A stretch of DNA of 64,000 bases from JAIVJZ01 sp036386515 (GTDB taxonomy: Bacteria > Acidobacteriota > Blastocatellia > Pyrinomonadales > Pyrinomonadaceae): contig DASVVO010000071.1 in assembly GCA_036386515.1 (NCBI GenBank), forward strand, positions 60,394 to 124,393. The letters run 5' to 3'. Positions 1-7,724 of this stretch are shown one piece after another (position 1 is the first letter of the stretch; the number at the start of each line of letters is the position of its first letter). The notes beneath the pieces are model-generated. The model had not been told where the DNA came from, ran no database searches, and was given only the letters and a program-made list of their open reading frames with translations. A program made the translations under genes and the position numbers.

Positions 1-1
1 C

Positions 2-715
2 AACAACGCGCGCGTCCGGCAGGCCATCGCCTATGCCATCGACCGCGAGAGCATCATCAAAAATCTCCTGCAGGGACAGGCGCGCATCGCCCATTCGATC
101 CTCCCACAGGAATCATGGGCTTATTCGCCGGAGCAAAAAACTTACACCTACGACCCGGCGCAGGCGAAAAAACTGCTCGACGAGGCCGGCTTCACAGACC
201 CCGACGGCGACGGCCCCAAGGCGAGATTCGCCGAACCGCTCAGCTTCAAAATCTCCGCGAGCAATGCGGTCGTGCGTCAATTTTCGGGTGTCATTCAGAA
301 CTCGCTGCGGGAGGTGGGCATCCCCGTCAACATCGAAACGCTCGAAGACAACACGCTCCGCGAGGCGCAGCGCAACGGTCAATACCAACTCACCGCCGGG
401 CGTTGGGTGGGCGGCAACCAAGACCCGATCTTCCTGCGCGACCTCTTCACCTACCTGACGGGCGGCAGCTTCAACCGCGGCCGTTTCCGCAACCCCGAAC
501 TCGACAGGATACTGGGCGAGGCCGTCAATACCGCCGACCGCGCCAAAGCCAAAACGCTCTACGCCTCCGCGCAGGATTTGATCAGCCGCGAAATGCCGAT
601 GCTGCCGCTCTGGTACACCAACAACATGGTTATCGCACGCAAGCACGTCGGCAACATCAAAGTCACCGCCGCCGCCGATTGGACTTTCGTCCGCAACCTG
701 ACGGTGGACAAGTAG
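2..715 (+). CDS. ABC transporter substrate-binding protein, family 5, C-terminal part
   Basis: The frame is open from the left edge and ends at TAG 713-715, so the start and any signal peptide lie outside the window. The 237 visible residues resemble the C-terminal lobe of DppA/OppA/NikA-type solute-binding proteins: NARVRQAIAYAIDRE at the edge, YDPAQAKKLLDEAGF around residue 50, and MLPLWYTNNMV near the end. Family members bind peptides or metal complexes outside the membrane and deliver them to an ABC permease. No permease or ATPase gene follows; the next feature is a hairpin element and then a convergent gene. A second member of this family lies at 43618-45549. The family is clear; the ligand cannot be told. 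Confidence 0.9.
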   Translation, partial: NNARVRQAIAYAIDRESIIKNLLQGQARIAHSILPQESWAYSPEQKTYTYDPAQAKKLLDEAGFTDPDGDGPKARFAEPLSFKISASNAVVRQFSGVIQNSLREVGIPVNIETLEDNTLREAQRNGQYQLTAGRWVGGNQDPIFLRDLFTYLTGGSFNRGRFRNPELDRILGEAVNTADRAKAKTLYASAQDLISREMPMLPLWYTNNMVIARKHVGNIKVTAAADWTFVRNLTVDK

Positions 716-724
716 GGAGAAGAG

Positions 725-848
725 GTCAGTTGTCCGTGGTCAGTGGTCAGTTGCATGTGGCAATCACGCATGTTGCTAAAGATGGGTTTTGAACAACTGA
801 CCACGGACAACTGACTACTGACTACTGACCACGGACAACTGACCACTG
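725..848. repeat. Heptad-arm hairpin element 1 (GTCAGTT word)
   Basis: Left arm 725-753 and right arm about 793-848 are tandem 7-mers of the type GTCAGTT with variants GTCCGTG and GTCAGTG. They are arranged as inverted repeats around a core of about 39 nt. The right arm carries more heptads than the left. It lies between two convergent genes, so it could act as a bidirectional terminator. Confidence 0.85.
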
Positions 849-860
849 GCGCCTGCTCGC

Positions 861-1481
861 TCATGCCGCGTCGCCGATTGTTTCCTGCAACTCCCGCCAA
901 CCGATCACGCCTTCGCGGATCAAGCGCGCCTCGCCGTGGCTGACATCGAGCACGGTCGAGGGCGCGGATGAGCGCGCCGCGCCGCCGTCGATGATGAGTG
1001 CGAGGCCATCGGGGAATGCTCGTGCGACCTCTTCGGCCGTGCGGGCGGGCGGCTCTCCCGCCCGGTTCGCGCTCGTCGCCGTCAGCGCGCCGCCGCACGC
1101 GCGCGCCAGTTCGCACACCTCCGGGTCGGCGGGCAGACGCAGCCCGATCGTTCCCGTCCCCGCCGTCAGCTCTTCCGGTAACTCCGGCAGCGCACTAACC
1201 ACCAGGGTCAACGCGCCCGGCCAATGTCGCGCGCTCACGGCGTCGAACAGTTTCGACCCGTGCGCGTTGAACCGCGTCACCTCGGAGGCGTCGCCGATAA
1301 TGAGAAGGATCGGTTTGCCGTCGTCCCTGCCCTTCAAGGCGAGCAGGTGTTGGAGGGCGGCGCGATTGAAGGGGTCTGCGCCGAGGCCGTAGAACGTGTC
1401 CGTGCGAAAGGCGATGAGGCCGCCCGCACGGATGATCGCGGCGGCGCGTGCGCGCGCCCGTTGGTTATCTTTCAGAATCAT
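861..1481 (-). CDS. tsaC: L-threonylcarbamoyladenylate synthase, YrdC/TsaC type
   Basis: This 206-residue protein is a stand-alone YrdC domain without the extra C-terminal domain of Sua5. The family makes threonylcarbamoyl-AMP from threonine, bicarbonate and ATP for the t6A37 modification of ANN-decoding tRNAs in the cytoplasm. Signatures are RTDTFYGLGADP near residue 25, KPILLII, and TATSANRAGEPP, the SxN nucleotide-binding segment. The ATG at 1481 is preferred: a longer reading to 1601 would run into the divergent gene starting at 1540 and adds residues unlike the family. The gap of 58 bp to that gene must hold promoters for both. Confidence 0.88.
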   Translation of the reverse strand: MILKDNQRARARAAAIIRAGGLIAFRTDTFYGLGADPFNRAALQHLLALKGRDDGKPILLIIGDASEVTRFNAHGSKLFDAVSARHWPGALTLVVSALPELPEELTAGTGTIGLRLPADPEVCELARACGGALTATSANRAGEPPARTAEEVARAFPDGLALIIDGGAARSSAPSTVLDVSHGEARLIREGVIGWRELQETIGDAA

Positions 1482-1539
1482 TGCTCGCCTCGTTTCGCGC
1501 CAGTCCGGTAAAAATCCATCTCTGCGGTAAAATAAGTTT

Positions 1540-2430
1540 ATGGCAACAGTACAGAAAAAACGTGAGCTGGATTTTAGCGATTTTCCGCCCGGCACAGTCA
1601 ACGCTTACACGCGGCTCGTGTGTCTCGCCTGCATCTTCGATCTCTTCACGAAGCAACTCGGCCTCGCGCCGCGCACGGCCTATTCCGAGATCAAACGCCA
1701 CGCGCCGACGGCCGGGGAGTTGACGGCCGACGCACCGGCGCGGCCTTATTTCGACAGCGACGAGAAACATCCGCGCTGCCCCCATTGCAACGCCGCCAAA
1801 CGCTGGCACGCGCGCCTCGACACCTTCCGCATCGAAGGCGGCAAAGCGACCGACGCCCCGCGTCGCGCCCTCGTCAAATCGCTCCCCAAGCCGGCTGAAC
1901 AATTCACCGTGCTCGAATCGCGCTCCACCAAACGCGCCATCTTCTTCTCGTGGCTCGACGCGCTCGGCCGCGAACTCGATTTCACTGACGACGCCTGGCT
2001 CATCACGGTCACGCGTCACCTGTTGGAACGCAAAGAGCCGAAGACGAACTGGGCGGAAATTTTCGCGGGCGTGCGAGCCGTGCGCCGCTCGCAGCGTCTC
2101 GCGGAAGGCTGGGAGCACGAGGGCGCGCGCCTCTACCTCTCGCCCCCGCTCTATGCCGACACGCTCCTGATTCAGTATCTCGTCAGCCGCTCCCAGGCGC
2201 ACGGCGGCATTACCTTCGAGGGACGCCTCACGCTCGTCGAACTCGTCCGCCGCCTGCGCTACTCCGGCCAACTCGAAGCGCAGGGCATCACCGAGCGCGA
2301 CCAGTTCGAAGTGCTCGAACAATTGATCGAGCGGTTGACGGGCGGCACCGCCCCCGCGAAACTTTATTTCCTCATCGACCGCCGCGATTTTCTCGACAAG
2401 GTCAAGACCGTCTATTCACACTACGCCTGA
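1540..2430 (+). CDS. Conserved hypothetical protein with a CPHC zinc-knuckle
   Basis: I do not recognise this 296-residue protein. It is soluble, with no signal peptide or membrane segment. Residues 15-50 look like a short helical domain (AYTRLVCLACIFDLFTKQL). A CPHCNAAKRWHARL stretch near residue 84 suggests half of a zinc-binding knuckle; only one CxxC is present, so any metal site would need other ligands or a dimer. The C-terminal third is helical and charged. Base composition and codon use match the neighbours, which argues for a real gene. It is transcribed alone, divergent from the tsaC-like gene, and ends at a perfect 35-bp hairpin. Confidence 0.75.
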   Translation: MATVQKKRELDFSDFPPGTVNAYTRLVCLACIFDLFTKQLGLAPRTAYSEIKRHAPTAGELTADAPARPYFDSDEKHPRCPHCNAAKRWHARLDTFRIEGGKATDAPRRALVKSLPKPAEQFTVLESRSTKRAIFFSWLDALGRELDFTDDAWLITVTRHLLERKEPKTNWAEIFAGVRAVRRSQRLAEGWEHEGARLYLSPPLYADTLLIQYLVSRSQAHGGITFEGRLTLVELVRRLRYSGQLEAQGITERDQFEVLEQLIERLTGGTAPAKLYFLIDRRDFLDKVKTVYSHYA

Positions 2431-2440
2431 CAGGGCGGAA

Positions 2441-2521
2441 GGGATGAGGGATGAGGGATGAATGAAAGCATTCAATCGCTTGAATGCTTTCATTCATCCC
2501 TCATCCCTCATCCCTCATCCC
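2441..2521. repeat. Heptad-arm hairpin element 2 (GGGATGA word), perfect 35-bp stem
   Basis: Three GGGATGA units followed by ATGAAAGCATTCAA (2441-2475) pair without mismatch with 2480-2514 across a TCGC tetraloop. One further heptad extends the right arm to 2521. It lies between convergent genes and should fold equally well in RNA from either strand, so a terminator role is plausible. Confidence 0.92.
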
Positions 2522-2528
2522 TATTTCT

Positions 2529-3665
2529 TCACAAGCTGGTTTCGTTGCGCGCCTTGTCCTGGTGTCGTTCGAGGGCGAGTTGAATGAGGCGTTCGATGAC
2601 CTGGGCGAAGGGGAGGCCGGAGGCAGCCCAGAGTTTCGGGTAGCCGGAGACTTCGGTGAGACCGGGGCTGGTGTTGAGTTCGTTGATGAGCAATTCGCCC
2701 GTGTCGCGCCGGAGGAAGAAGTCAACGCGGGCGAGTCCCGTCCCGTCGATGGCTTTGAACGCCTCGATCGACATCCGGCGGATGCGTGCGGCCACGGACT
2801 TCGAGAGGGGCGCGGGCACGACGAACTCGACGTGCCCGGTGTTGCTGTACTTCTCCGTGTAGTCAAGAAACGCGCCCTGCTGATCGTGGACGATGTACTC
2901 GCCCGGCTGGCTCGCTTCCGGTTCGTCGTTGCCGATCACGGCACACTCGATCTCGCGCGCGTCCAGTCCTTCCTCGACGATTATCTTGCGGTCGTAGCGC
3001 GCGGCGAGGTCGATCGCGTCGGCGAGCGTGCGCCGGTCAGTCGCCTTCGACACGCCGACGGACGAACCCAGATTCGCCGGTTTGACGAAGCAGGGGAAAC
3101 CGAGTTGGCGCGCCACGCGACGCAGCACCGCATCGCGTTCGCGCTCCCACTCCGCGCGCGTAAACCAGAGGTGCTTGCAGATCGGCAGCCCCGCCTCGCG
3201 AAACAGCAGCTTCATCGCCACCTTGTCCATGCCGCACGACGAAGCCAGCACGCCGCACCCGACGTAGGGCACGTCGGCCATCTCGAACAGACCTTGAATC
3301 GTGCCGTCCTCGCCGTATGTCCCGTGCAGCACGGGGAAGATCACATCAACCGGAAGCGACGCGGGACGCGCGCCGCCGTCGGCCGCGAAAGGGACGAGGC
3401 CCGAGCGCGACGGGTCGCCCACGATGGTCAAAGCGTCCCGCTTCTCGCCCATCTCCCGCGACAACAACCCGGCGGACGCGCGCGGCAACAATTCCATCGC
3501 CTCGCCCGGTGAAAGCCAACGCCCCTTTTTCGTGATCGCGATCGGGATCACTTCGTACTTCCGATGATCGATCGCATCGATCACCGCCTGCCCCGAGCGC
3601 AACGACACCTCATGCTCGCCCGAACGCCCCCCGAAAACCACCCCGACCCTGATTTTTCTTTTCAA
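2529..3665 (-). CDS. ddl: D-alanine--D-alanine ligase
   Basis: This ATP-grasp enzyme joins two D-alanines for the peptidoglycan stem peptide. Visible signatures are VGVVFGGRSGEHEVS at the N-terminus, HGTYGEDGTIQG near residue 112, PANLGSSVGVSK (phosphate loop) and INELNTSPGLTEVSGYP near the C-terminus, which holds the magnesium-binding Glu and Asn. Length (378 aa) is normal. I prefer the TTG at 3665: a GGAG lies 6 nt upstream and the product begins MKRKIRVGVVFGG, typical of the family. A GTG at 3677 would add four residues but has only a hairpin arm upstream. Arginase lies upstream in the same direction, separated by a heptad hairpin. Confidence 0.95.
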   Translation of the reverse strand: MKRKIRVGVVFGGRSGEHEVSLRSGQAVIDAIDHRKYEVIPIAITKKGRWLSPGEAMELLPRASAGLLSREMGEKRDALTIVGDPSRSGLVPFAADGGARPASLPVDVIFPVLHGTYGEDGTIQGLFEMADVPYVGCGVLASSCGMDKVAMKLLFREAGLPICKHLWFTRAEWERERDAVLRRVARQLGFPCFVKPANLGSSVGVSKATDRRTLADAIDLAARYDRKIIVEEGLDAREIECAVIGNDEPEASQPGEYIVHDQQGAFLDYTEKYSNTGHVEFVVPAPLSKSVAARIRRMSIEAFKAIDGTGLARVDFFLRRDTGELLINELNTSPGLTEVSGYPKLWAASGLPFAQVIERLIQLALERHQDKARNETSL

Positions 3666-3679
3666 TCCACACTCCACAT

Positions 3680-3758
3680 GAGTGATAGGTGATAAGTGAT
3701 GGGTGATAGGAGAACTTCCGCTTCTTTCCTATCACCCATCACTTATCACCTATCACTC
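3680..3758. repeat. Heptad-arm hairpin element 3 (GTGATAG word), perfect 31-bp stem
   Basis: Arms 3680-3710 and 3728-3758 are exact reverse complements built of GTGATAG, GTGATAA, GTGATGG and GTGATAG in the same order, around a 17-nt core. The arm touches the last base of the arginase stop codon (3758-3760) and ends 14 nt from the preferred ddl start. It therefore fills the intercistronic gap. Confidence 0.93.
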
Positions 3759-4726
3759 TAAAGAATCGTTTTCCCCATGGCCGAAAGGATGAGTTCGACG
3801 CCCAGTTCCGCCGTGCGGTTGTTGAAATCGAGGGCGGTGTTGATCTCGACCACCTCGAAGGCGATCATGCCGCCCGCCTCCGCGATCTTCTCCAACGCCA
3901 GATGCGACTCGCGGTAAGTCAGCCCGCCGCGCACGACCGTGCCCGAACCCGGCGCATCGCCCGGATCGAGCGCGTCTATATCGAGCGTGACGAAGTAACC
4001 GCCCGGCGCTTGCTTCACGATCGCCAGCGCATCGTCGATACACGCGCTCATCCCGCGCTCGTCGATCTCGCGCATGGTGAAGAAACGCATGCCGAGTCGG
4101 CGGATCAATTCGCGCTCGGCCGGGTCGAGATCGCGCGCCCCAATGTGCGCGCAGTAGCGCGGGTCGAGTTTGGGCGCGAAGCCGGCGATGTGCGTCAGTT
4201 CCGGCGCGCCGTAGCCGAGCAGCGCGGCCAGCGGCATGCCGTGGACGTTGCCGGAGGAAGTCGTCTCCGGCGTGTTCATATCCGCGTGCGCGTCGAACCA
4301 GATGATGCCGATGGGCTGTTGCTGCCGCTCCTGCAAGATCGACGCCGCGCCCGACACCGAACCGGCCGCGATGGAATGATCGCCGCCGAGAATGATCGGG
4401 AACTCGCCCGCGCGCATCACCCGCTGCACTTCCCCGGCGAGTTCCTCACAGGCGGTGGCGATCTCGTGCAGGTATTTCGCCTTGTCTTGGGCGGCGGCGA
4501 TTGTTTGCGGTCGCTCCAGACGCATGTCTCCGAGGTCGCGCACTTCGTAGCCGAGCAGCGCGAGCCGCTGGTTGAGACGCGCGACGCGCATCGCCGCCGG
4601 CCCGAGGTCAACGCCCGCCGTGCCCGCCCCGAAGCTGAGCGGCACGCCGATAATACTCACGCGCCGCCCCTCGCCGGGGTGGATATTGATGATTGAAGAT
4701 TTCGGCTGTTCGCTTAAAGCTGACAT
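3758..4726 (-). CDS. rocF: Arginase
   Basis: Ureohydrolase of 322 residues that hydrolyses arginine to ornithine and urea. The dinuclear manganese site is complete: GGDHS, DAHADMNTP and LDIDALDP. The SGNVHGMPLAALLG substrate loop is the arginase form rather than that of agmatinase. The N-terminal SIIGVPLSFGAGTAGVDLGP block is also typical of arginases. Stop TAG at 3758-3760 abuts hairpin element 3. The AIM24-like gene lies 27 bp upstream on the same strand, so LOG, AIM24 and arginase may be co-transcribed, although no metabolic link is evident. Confidence 0.95.
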   Translation of the reverse strand: MSALSEQPKSSIINIHPGEGRRVSIIGVPLSFGAGTAGVDLGPAAMRVARLNQRLALLGYEVRDLGDMRLERPQTIAAAQDKAKYLHEIATACEELAGEVQRVMRAGEFPIILGGDHSIAAGSVSGAASILQERQQQPIGIIWFDAHADMNTPETTSSGNVHGMPLAALLGYGAPELTHIAGFAPKLDPRYCAHIGARDLDPAERELIRRLGMRFFTMREIDERGMSACIDDALAIVKQAPGGYFVTLDIDALDPGDAPGSGTVVRGGLTYRESHLALEKIAEAGGMIAFEVVEINTALDFNNRTAELGVELILSAMGKTIL

Positions 4727-4753
4727 AACTCTCCGAAGCGGCCGGCGACCCCG

Positions 4754-5659
4754 TCACCCACCGAGATTGACATTGAAGCCGCTGCCGCCGCTGCCCTGCG
4801 ACGGGAAGAAAGGCTTTAACAGCCCGGCGAAGGCCGCGAGGTTGCGCGTCTGAATCAACAACTCGCCGGGGCCTGCGAACTCCGCCACGATTCCCTCGCC
4901 GCTCACCATCGTGCGGAAGAAACCCGACGCGGCCTTGCGCAGAGAGTATTGCAGCGATGCTTCCCAGGCGACGAGATGGCCGGTGTCCACCACGTAGCGT
5001 TCGCCCGCGCGCAGTTGCTTGCGGTGAATCGCGCCGAAGGAGGTGAGCAACAGCAAGCCCGTGCCCGACACCTGCATGACGAACAACCCCTCGCCGCCGA
5101 AGAACGTTTTCGCGCCGCCCCATTTCGTGTCAACCGTCAGACTGGCGTCGCCCGCGAGATACGAACTCGACTGCACCATGAACATCTGATTGTTGAGTTC
5201 GATGGCGGCGATGTCGCCCGGCGCGCCCGGCGCGAAACTGACTTCGCCGGGGCCGCCGCGCGCCGTGAAAGTCGAGACGAAGGCCGACTCGCCGCCGACC
5301 GCGCGTTTCAACGCGCCCATCAACCCGCCCTTCATCTGCGATTGCAACTCGACGTTGGCCGACATCGAAACCATCGCGCCCGCCTCGGCCAGAATGGATT
5401 GCTCCGCCTGCAACTGAATCACGGCCAGCGCGAAAGACGGTTGGTGCAAAATCTCGAAACCGTAGCCGCGCCCCTGCCCGCGCGCGTCCTCGTCTATGTG
5501 GATGCCGTGCCCCACCGCGCCGCCGCTCACGCCCGACGCGCCCGCCGCGCTCGCAGCATCCGGCGCAAAGGCTTGCGCTCCCGGCGTCATGCGCGTGCCG
5601 CAGGCTCCGCAAAACTGCCCTCCGCTGATCACACCCGCCCCGCAATTCGGACAATTCAT
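4754..5659 (-). CDS. AIM24/TIGR00266 family protein with N-terminal zinc ribbon
   Basis: The 301-residue product starts MNCPNCGAG and carries two CxxC pairs within residues 3-22 (CPNC, CGAC), a zinc ribbon. A linker of about 35 residues leads to a beta-rich AIM24 domain (about 60-295) ending GGSGFNVNLGG, the glycine-rich tail usual in this family. Biochemical function is not established; the yeast namesake is mitochondrial. The start is fixed by ATGA overlap: its ATG at 5657-5659 overlaps the TGA of the LOG gene, implying translational coupling. A longer frame upstream is only overlap with the LOG gene. Confidence 0.85.
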   Translation of the reverse strand: MNCPNCGAGVISGGQFCGACGTRMTPGAQAFAPDAASAAGASGVSGGAVGHGIHIDEDARGQGRGYGFEILHQPSFALAVIQLQAEQSILAEAGAMVSMSANVELQSQMKGGLMGALKRAVGGESAFVSTFTARGGPGEVSFAPGAPGDIAAIELNNQMFMVQSSSYLAGDASLTVDTKWGGAKTFFGGEGLFVMQVSGTGLLLLTSFGAIHRKQLRAGERYVVDTGHLVAWEASLQYSLRKAASGFFRTMVSGEGIVAEFAGPGELLIQTRNLAAFAGLLKPFFPSQGSGGSGFNVNLGG

Positions 5660-6207
5660 ATGATGACCCCTTTCGACTTTTCCAAGATGATCCCGACCGC
5701 CGCTTCCGGCGTCGCCGCCAAATCCAGTATCCGCACGTCTTCGTCGCTCACGACCAAGTGCCTGCGCCACGCCTCGACCACGGGCGGCCAACAGTCGCCG
5801 AGCAACACGAGCGGGCGCGGCTCGATGACGCGCGTTTGAATCTTATTCCAGACGAGCGAGAGTTCCGTCACCGTGCCCATCCCGCCGCGCAGCGCGACGA
5901 AGCCGACCGAACGCACGATGAGATGTTGCAGGCGGTCGTAAAAGTGCGGCGTCGCCACCTTGTCGGTGAGAAAGCGGTTCGGCTCTTTCTCGAACTGGTT
6001 CATCACGATGCCGAGCACGCGCCCGCCGCGCTCGTGCGCCCCACGACTCGCCGCCTCCATCACGCCCAGGTAGCCGCCCGTGCAGATCGTAAAACCCGCT
6101 TCGGCCAAAAGCTGCCCCACGCGACGCGCTTCGGCATACTCGGCGCAGTCCTCGCCGCACTTCGAGCCGCCGAAAATCGTCACGATGCGTTCCTGTGTAG
6201 CGCTCAT
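5656..6207 (-). CDS. LOG-family Rossmann-fold nucleotide-binding protein
   Basis: This 183-residue protein belongs to the lysine-decarboxylase-like/LOG superfamily, whose studied members release the base from nucleoside 5'-monophosphates (cytokinin activation in plants). It shows TIFGGSKCGED at the N-terminus, CTGGYLGVMEAASRGA near residue 43, and LRGGMGTVTELSLVW near residue 105, which matches the PGGxGTxxE motif with Arg in place of Pro. Bacterial substrates are uncertain. It is translationally coupled (ATGA) to the AIM24 gene. No Shine-Dalgarno is visible between the heptad hairpin and its ATG at 6207. Confidence 0.87.
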   Translation of the reverse strand: MSATQERIVTIFGGSKCGEDCAEYAEARRVGQLLAEAGFTICTGGYLGVMEAASRGAHERGGRVLGIVMNQFEKEPNRFLTDKVATPHFYDRLQHLIVRSVGFVALRGGMGTVTELSLVWNKIQTRVIEPRPLVLLGDCWPPVVEAWRRHLVVSDEDVRILDLAATPEAAVGIILEKSKGVII

Positions 6208-6217
6208 GTTAATTCAA

Positions 6218-6298
6218 GTGACGGGTGACAGGTGACAGGTGACAGGATGAAGACAAGATTTAGTTTTAACCTGTCACCCGTCACCTGTCACCTGTTAC
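6218..6298. repeat. Heptad-arm hairpin element 4 (GTGACAG word)
   Basis: Left arm 6218-6246 has four units of GTGACGG/GTGACAG; right arm 6270-6298 mirrors it with about three mismatches in 29 positions. The 23-nt core includes AAGACAAG and TTTAGTTTTAA. The second arm (minus-strand reading) ends 10 nt before the LOG start, and the first arm begins 5 nt after the asnS stop. Confidence 0.92.
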
Positions 6299-6303
6299 CG
6301 CTT

Positions 6304-7668
6304 TTACGGTTTGAGGCGATAGAGCATGCGCGGGAACGGGATCGTCTCGCGCACGTGCTCGATGCCGCACATCCAGGCGGTGCAGCGTTCGATGCCCATG
6401 CCGAACCCGGCGTGCGGCACGCTGCCGTAGCGGCGCAAATCCAGATACCACTCGAAAGCCTCGCGCGGCAGTTCGTGCGCGGCGATCTGTTCTTCGAGAA
6501 ATTCGAGCGAGGTGGCGCGTTCGCCGCCGCCGATCACTTCGCCGTAGCCCTCGGACGCCAGCACGTCAACGCCGAGCGCGAGTTCCGGCCGCTCCGGGTC
6601 GCGCGCCATGTAGAAGGCTTTGATCGCCGCCGGGTAGCGATGCACCATCACGGGCTTCTCGAATTGCTTCGAGATGTAGGTTTCGTCGGGCGCGCCGAAG
6701 TCGCCGCCCCATTCGAAACGCGTTTCGAGTTCGCCGCGCTCGTGTCCTTCGTGCAGCATGCGGACGGCGTCGTCGTAATGCAGGCGCGGGAACGGCGGCA
6801 CGATGAGTTCGAGTTTCGACGTGTCGCGTTCGAGCACCTTCAACTCCTCCTGCCGTTCTTCGAGCACGCGGCTCGCGATGCTGGAGACGAAACGCTCGGC
6901 CAGATTCATCACGTCTTCGAGATGCGCGAAAGCCATCTCCGGCTCAACCATCCAAAACTCCGTCAGGTGGCGACGCGTCTTGGAACGCTCGGCGCGGAAG
7001 GTGGGGCCGAAGCAATAGACTTTCCCGAAGGCCGCGGCGGTCGCCTCGTTGTAGAGTTGGCCGGACTGCGTGAGGTACGCCTTCTCGTCGTTGAAATAGT
7101 CAACTTCAAAGAGCGTGGTCGTGCCTTCGCAGGCGGCGGGCGTCAGGACGGGAGCATCGGCGAGCGTGAAGTTGTCGTTATCCAAAAAGTCGCGCACGGC
7201 GCGCACGACCGTGTGGCGCACTTTGAGGATCGCGTGCTGGCGACGCGAGCGCAGCCAGAGATGGCGATGATCCATCAAAAATTCCGTGCCGTGCTCCTTC
7301 GGCGTGATCGGGTAGCCCTCGACCGCGTGCAACACCTCCGCGCCGACGACATCCACCTCGAAGCCGCCCGGCGCGCGTTCGTCGGCGCGCACCGTGCCGC
7401 GAATCGAGAGCGCGGTTTCCTGTCCCAGATTCTTGAGCGCGTCCCAGGTCTCTTCGGCCACGGCTTTTTTGAAGACGACGCACTGCACGATGCCCGTCCC
7501 ATCGCGCAGTTGCGGAAACAAGAGTTTGCCGCTCGAACGTAGATTGTAGAGCCAACCGCGCAACACGACCTCTGCGCCGACGTGCTTCGACAGTTGATTG
7601 ATATACACTTGCGGCGCACTCTCGCCCGTCACCGGCTGCTCCGCTTGAACCGTTTCTTCAGTTGCCAT
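6304..7668 (-). CDS. asnS: Asparaginyl-tRNA synthetase
   Basis: Class IIb synthetase of 454 residues that charges tRNA-Asn. An N-terminal OB-fold anticodon-binding domain (VVLRGWLYNLRSSGKLLF, about residues 33-50) precedes the catalytic core. Motif 2 is FRAERSKTRRHLTEFWMVEP and motif 3 lies in GFGMGIERCTAWMCG near the C-terminus. The FWMVEPEMAF context fits AsnRS rather than AspRS, which carries a different discriminator here. The ATG at 7668 (MATEETVQ) is preferred; an open frame further upstream is unlike the family. A direct AsnRS suggests the indirect amidation route is not needed for tRNA-Asn. Confidence 0.95.
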   Translation of the reverse strand: MATEETVQAEQPVTGESAPQVYINQLSKHVGAEVVLRGWLYNLRSSGKLLFPQLRDGTGIVQCVVFKKAVAEETWDALKNLGQETALSIRGTVRADERAPGGFEVDVVGAEVLHAVEGYPITPKEHGTEFLMDHRHLWLRSRRQHAILKVRHTVVRAVRDFLDNDNFTLADAPVLTPAACEGTTTLFEVDYFNDEKAYLTQSGQLYNEATAAAFGKVYCFGPTFRAERSKTRRHLTEFWMVEPEMAFAHLEDVMNLAERFVSSIASRVLEERQEELKVLERDTSKLELIVPPFPRLHYDDAVRMLHEGHERGELETRFEWGGDFGAPDETYISKQFEKPVMVHRYPAAIKAFYMARDPERPELALGVDVLASEGYGEVIGGGERATSLEFLEEQIAAHELPREAFEWYLDLRRYGSVPHAGFGMGIERCTAWMCGIEHVRETIPFPRMLYRLKP

Positions 7669-7724
7669 TTCCACCTTCTGCCACGTTCGATTTAAATGCC
7701 GGGCGCAGGTAAATTGCGCCCGTC

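Noticed and set aside
725..848. CRISPR-like or integron-like array
   Set aside because: The units are contiguous 7-mers without spacers and form a hairpin; there are no cas or integrase genes.
1482..1601. Longer start for the threonylcarbamoyl-AMP synthase
   Set aside because: It would overlap the divergent gene at 1540 and adds residues absent from YrdC proteins.
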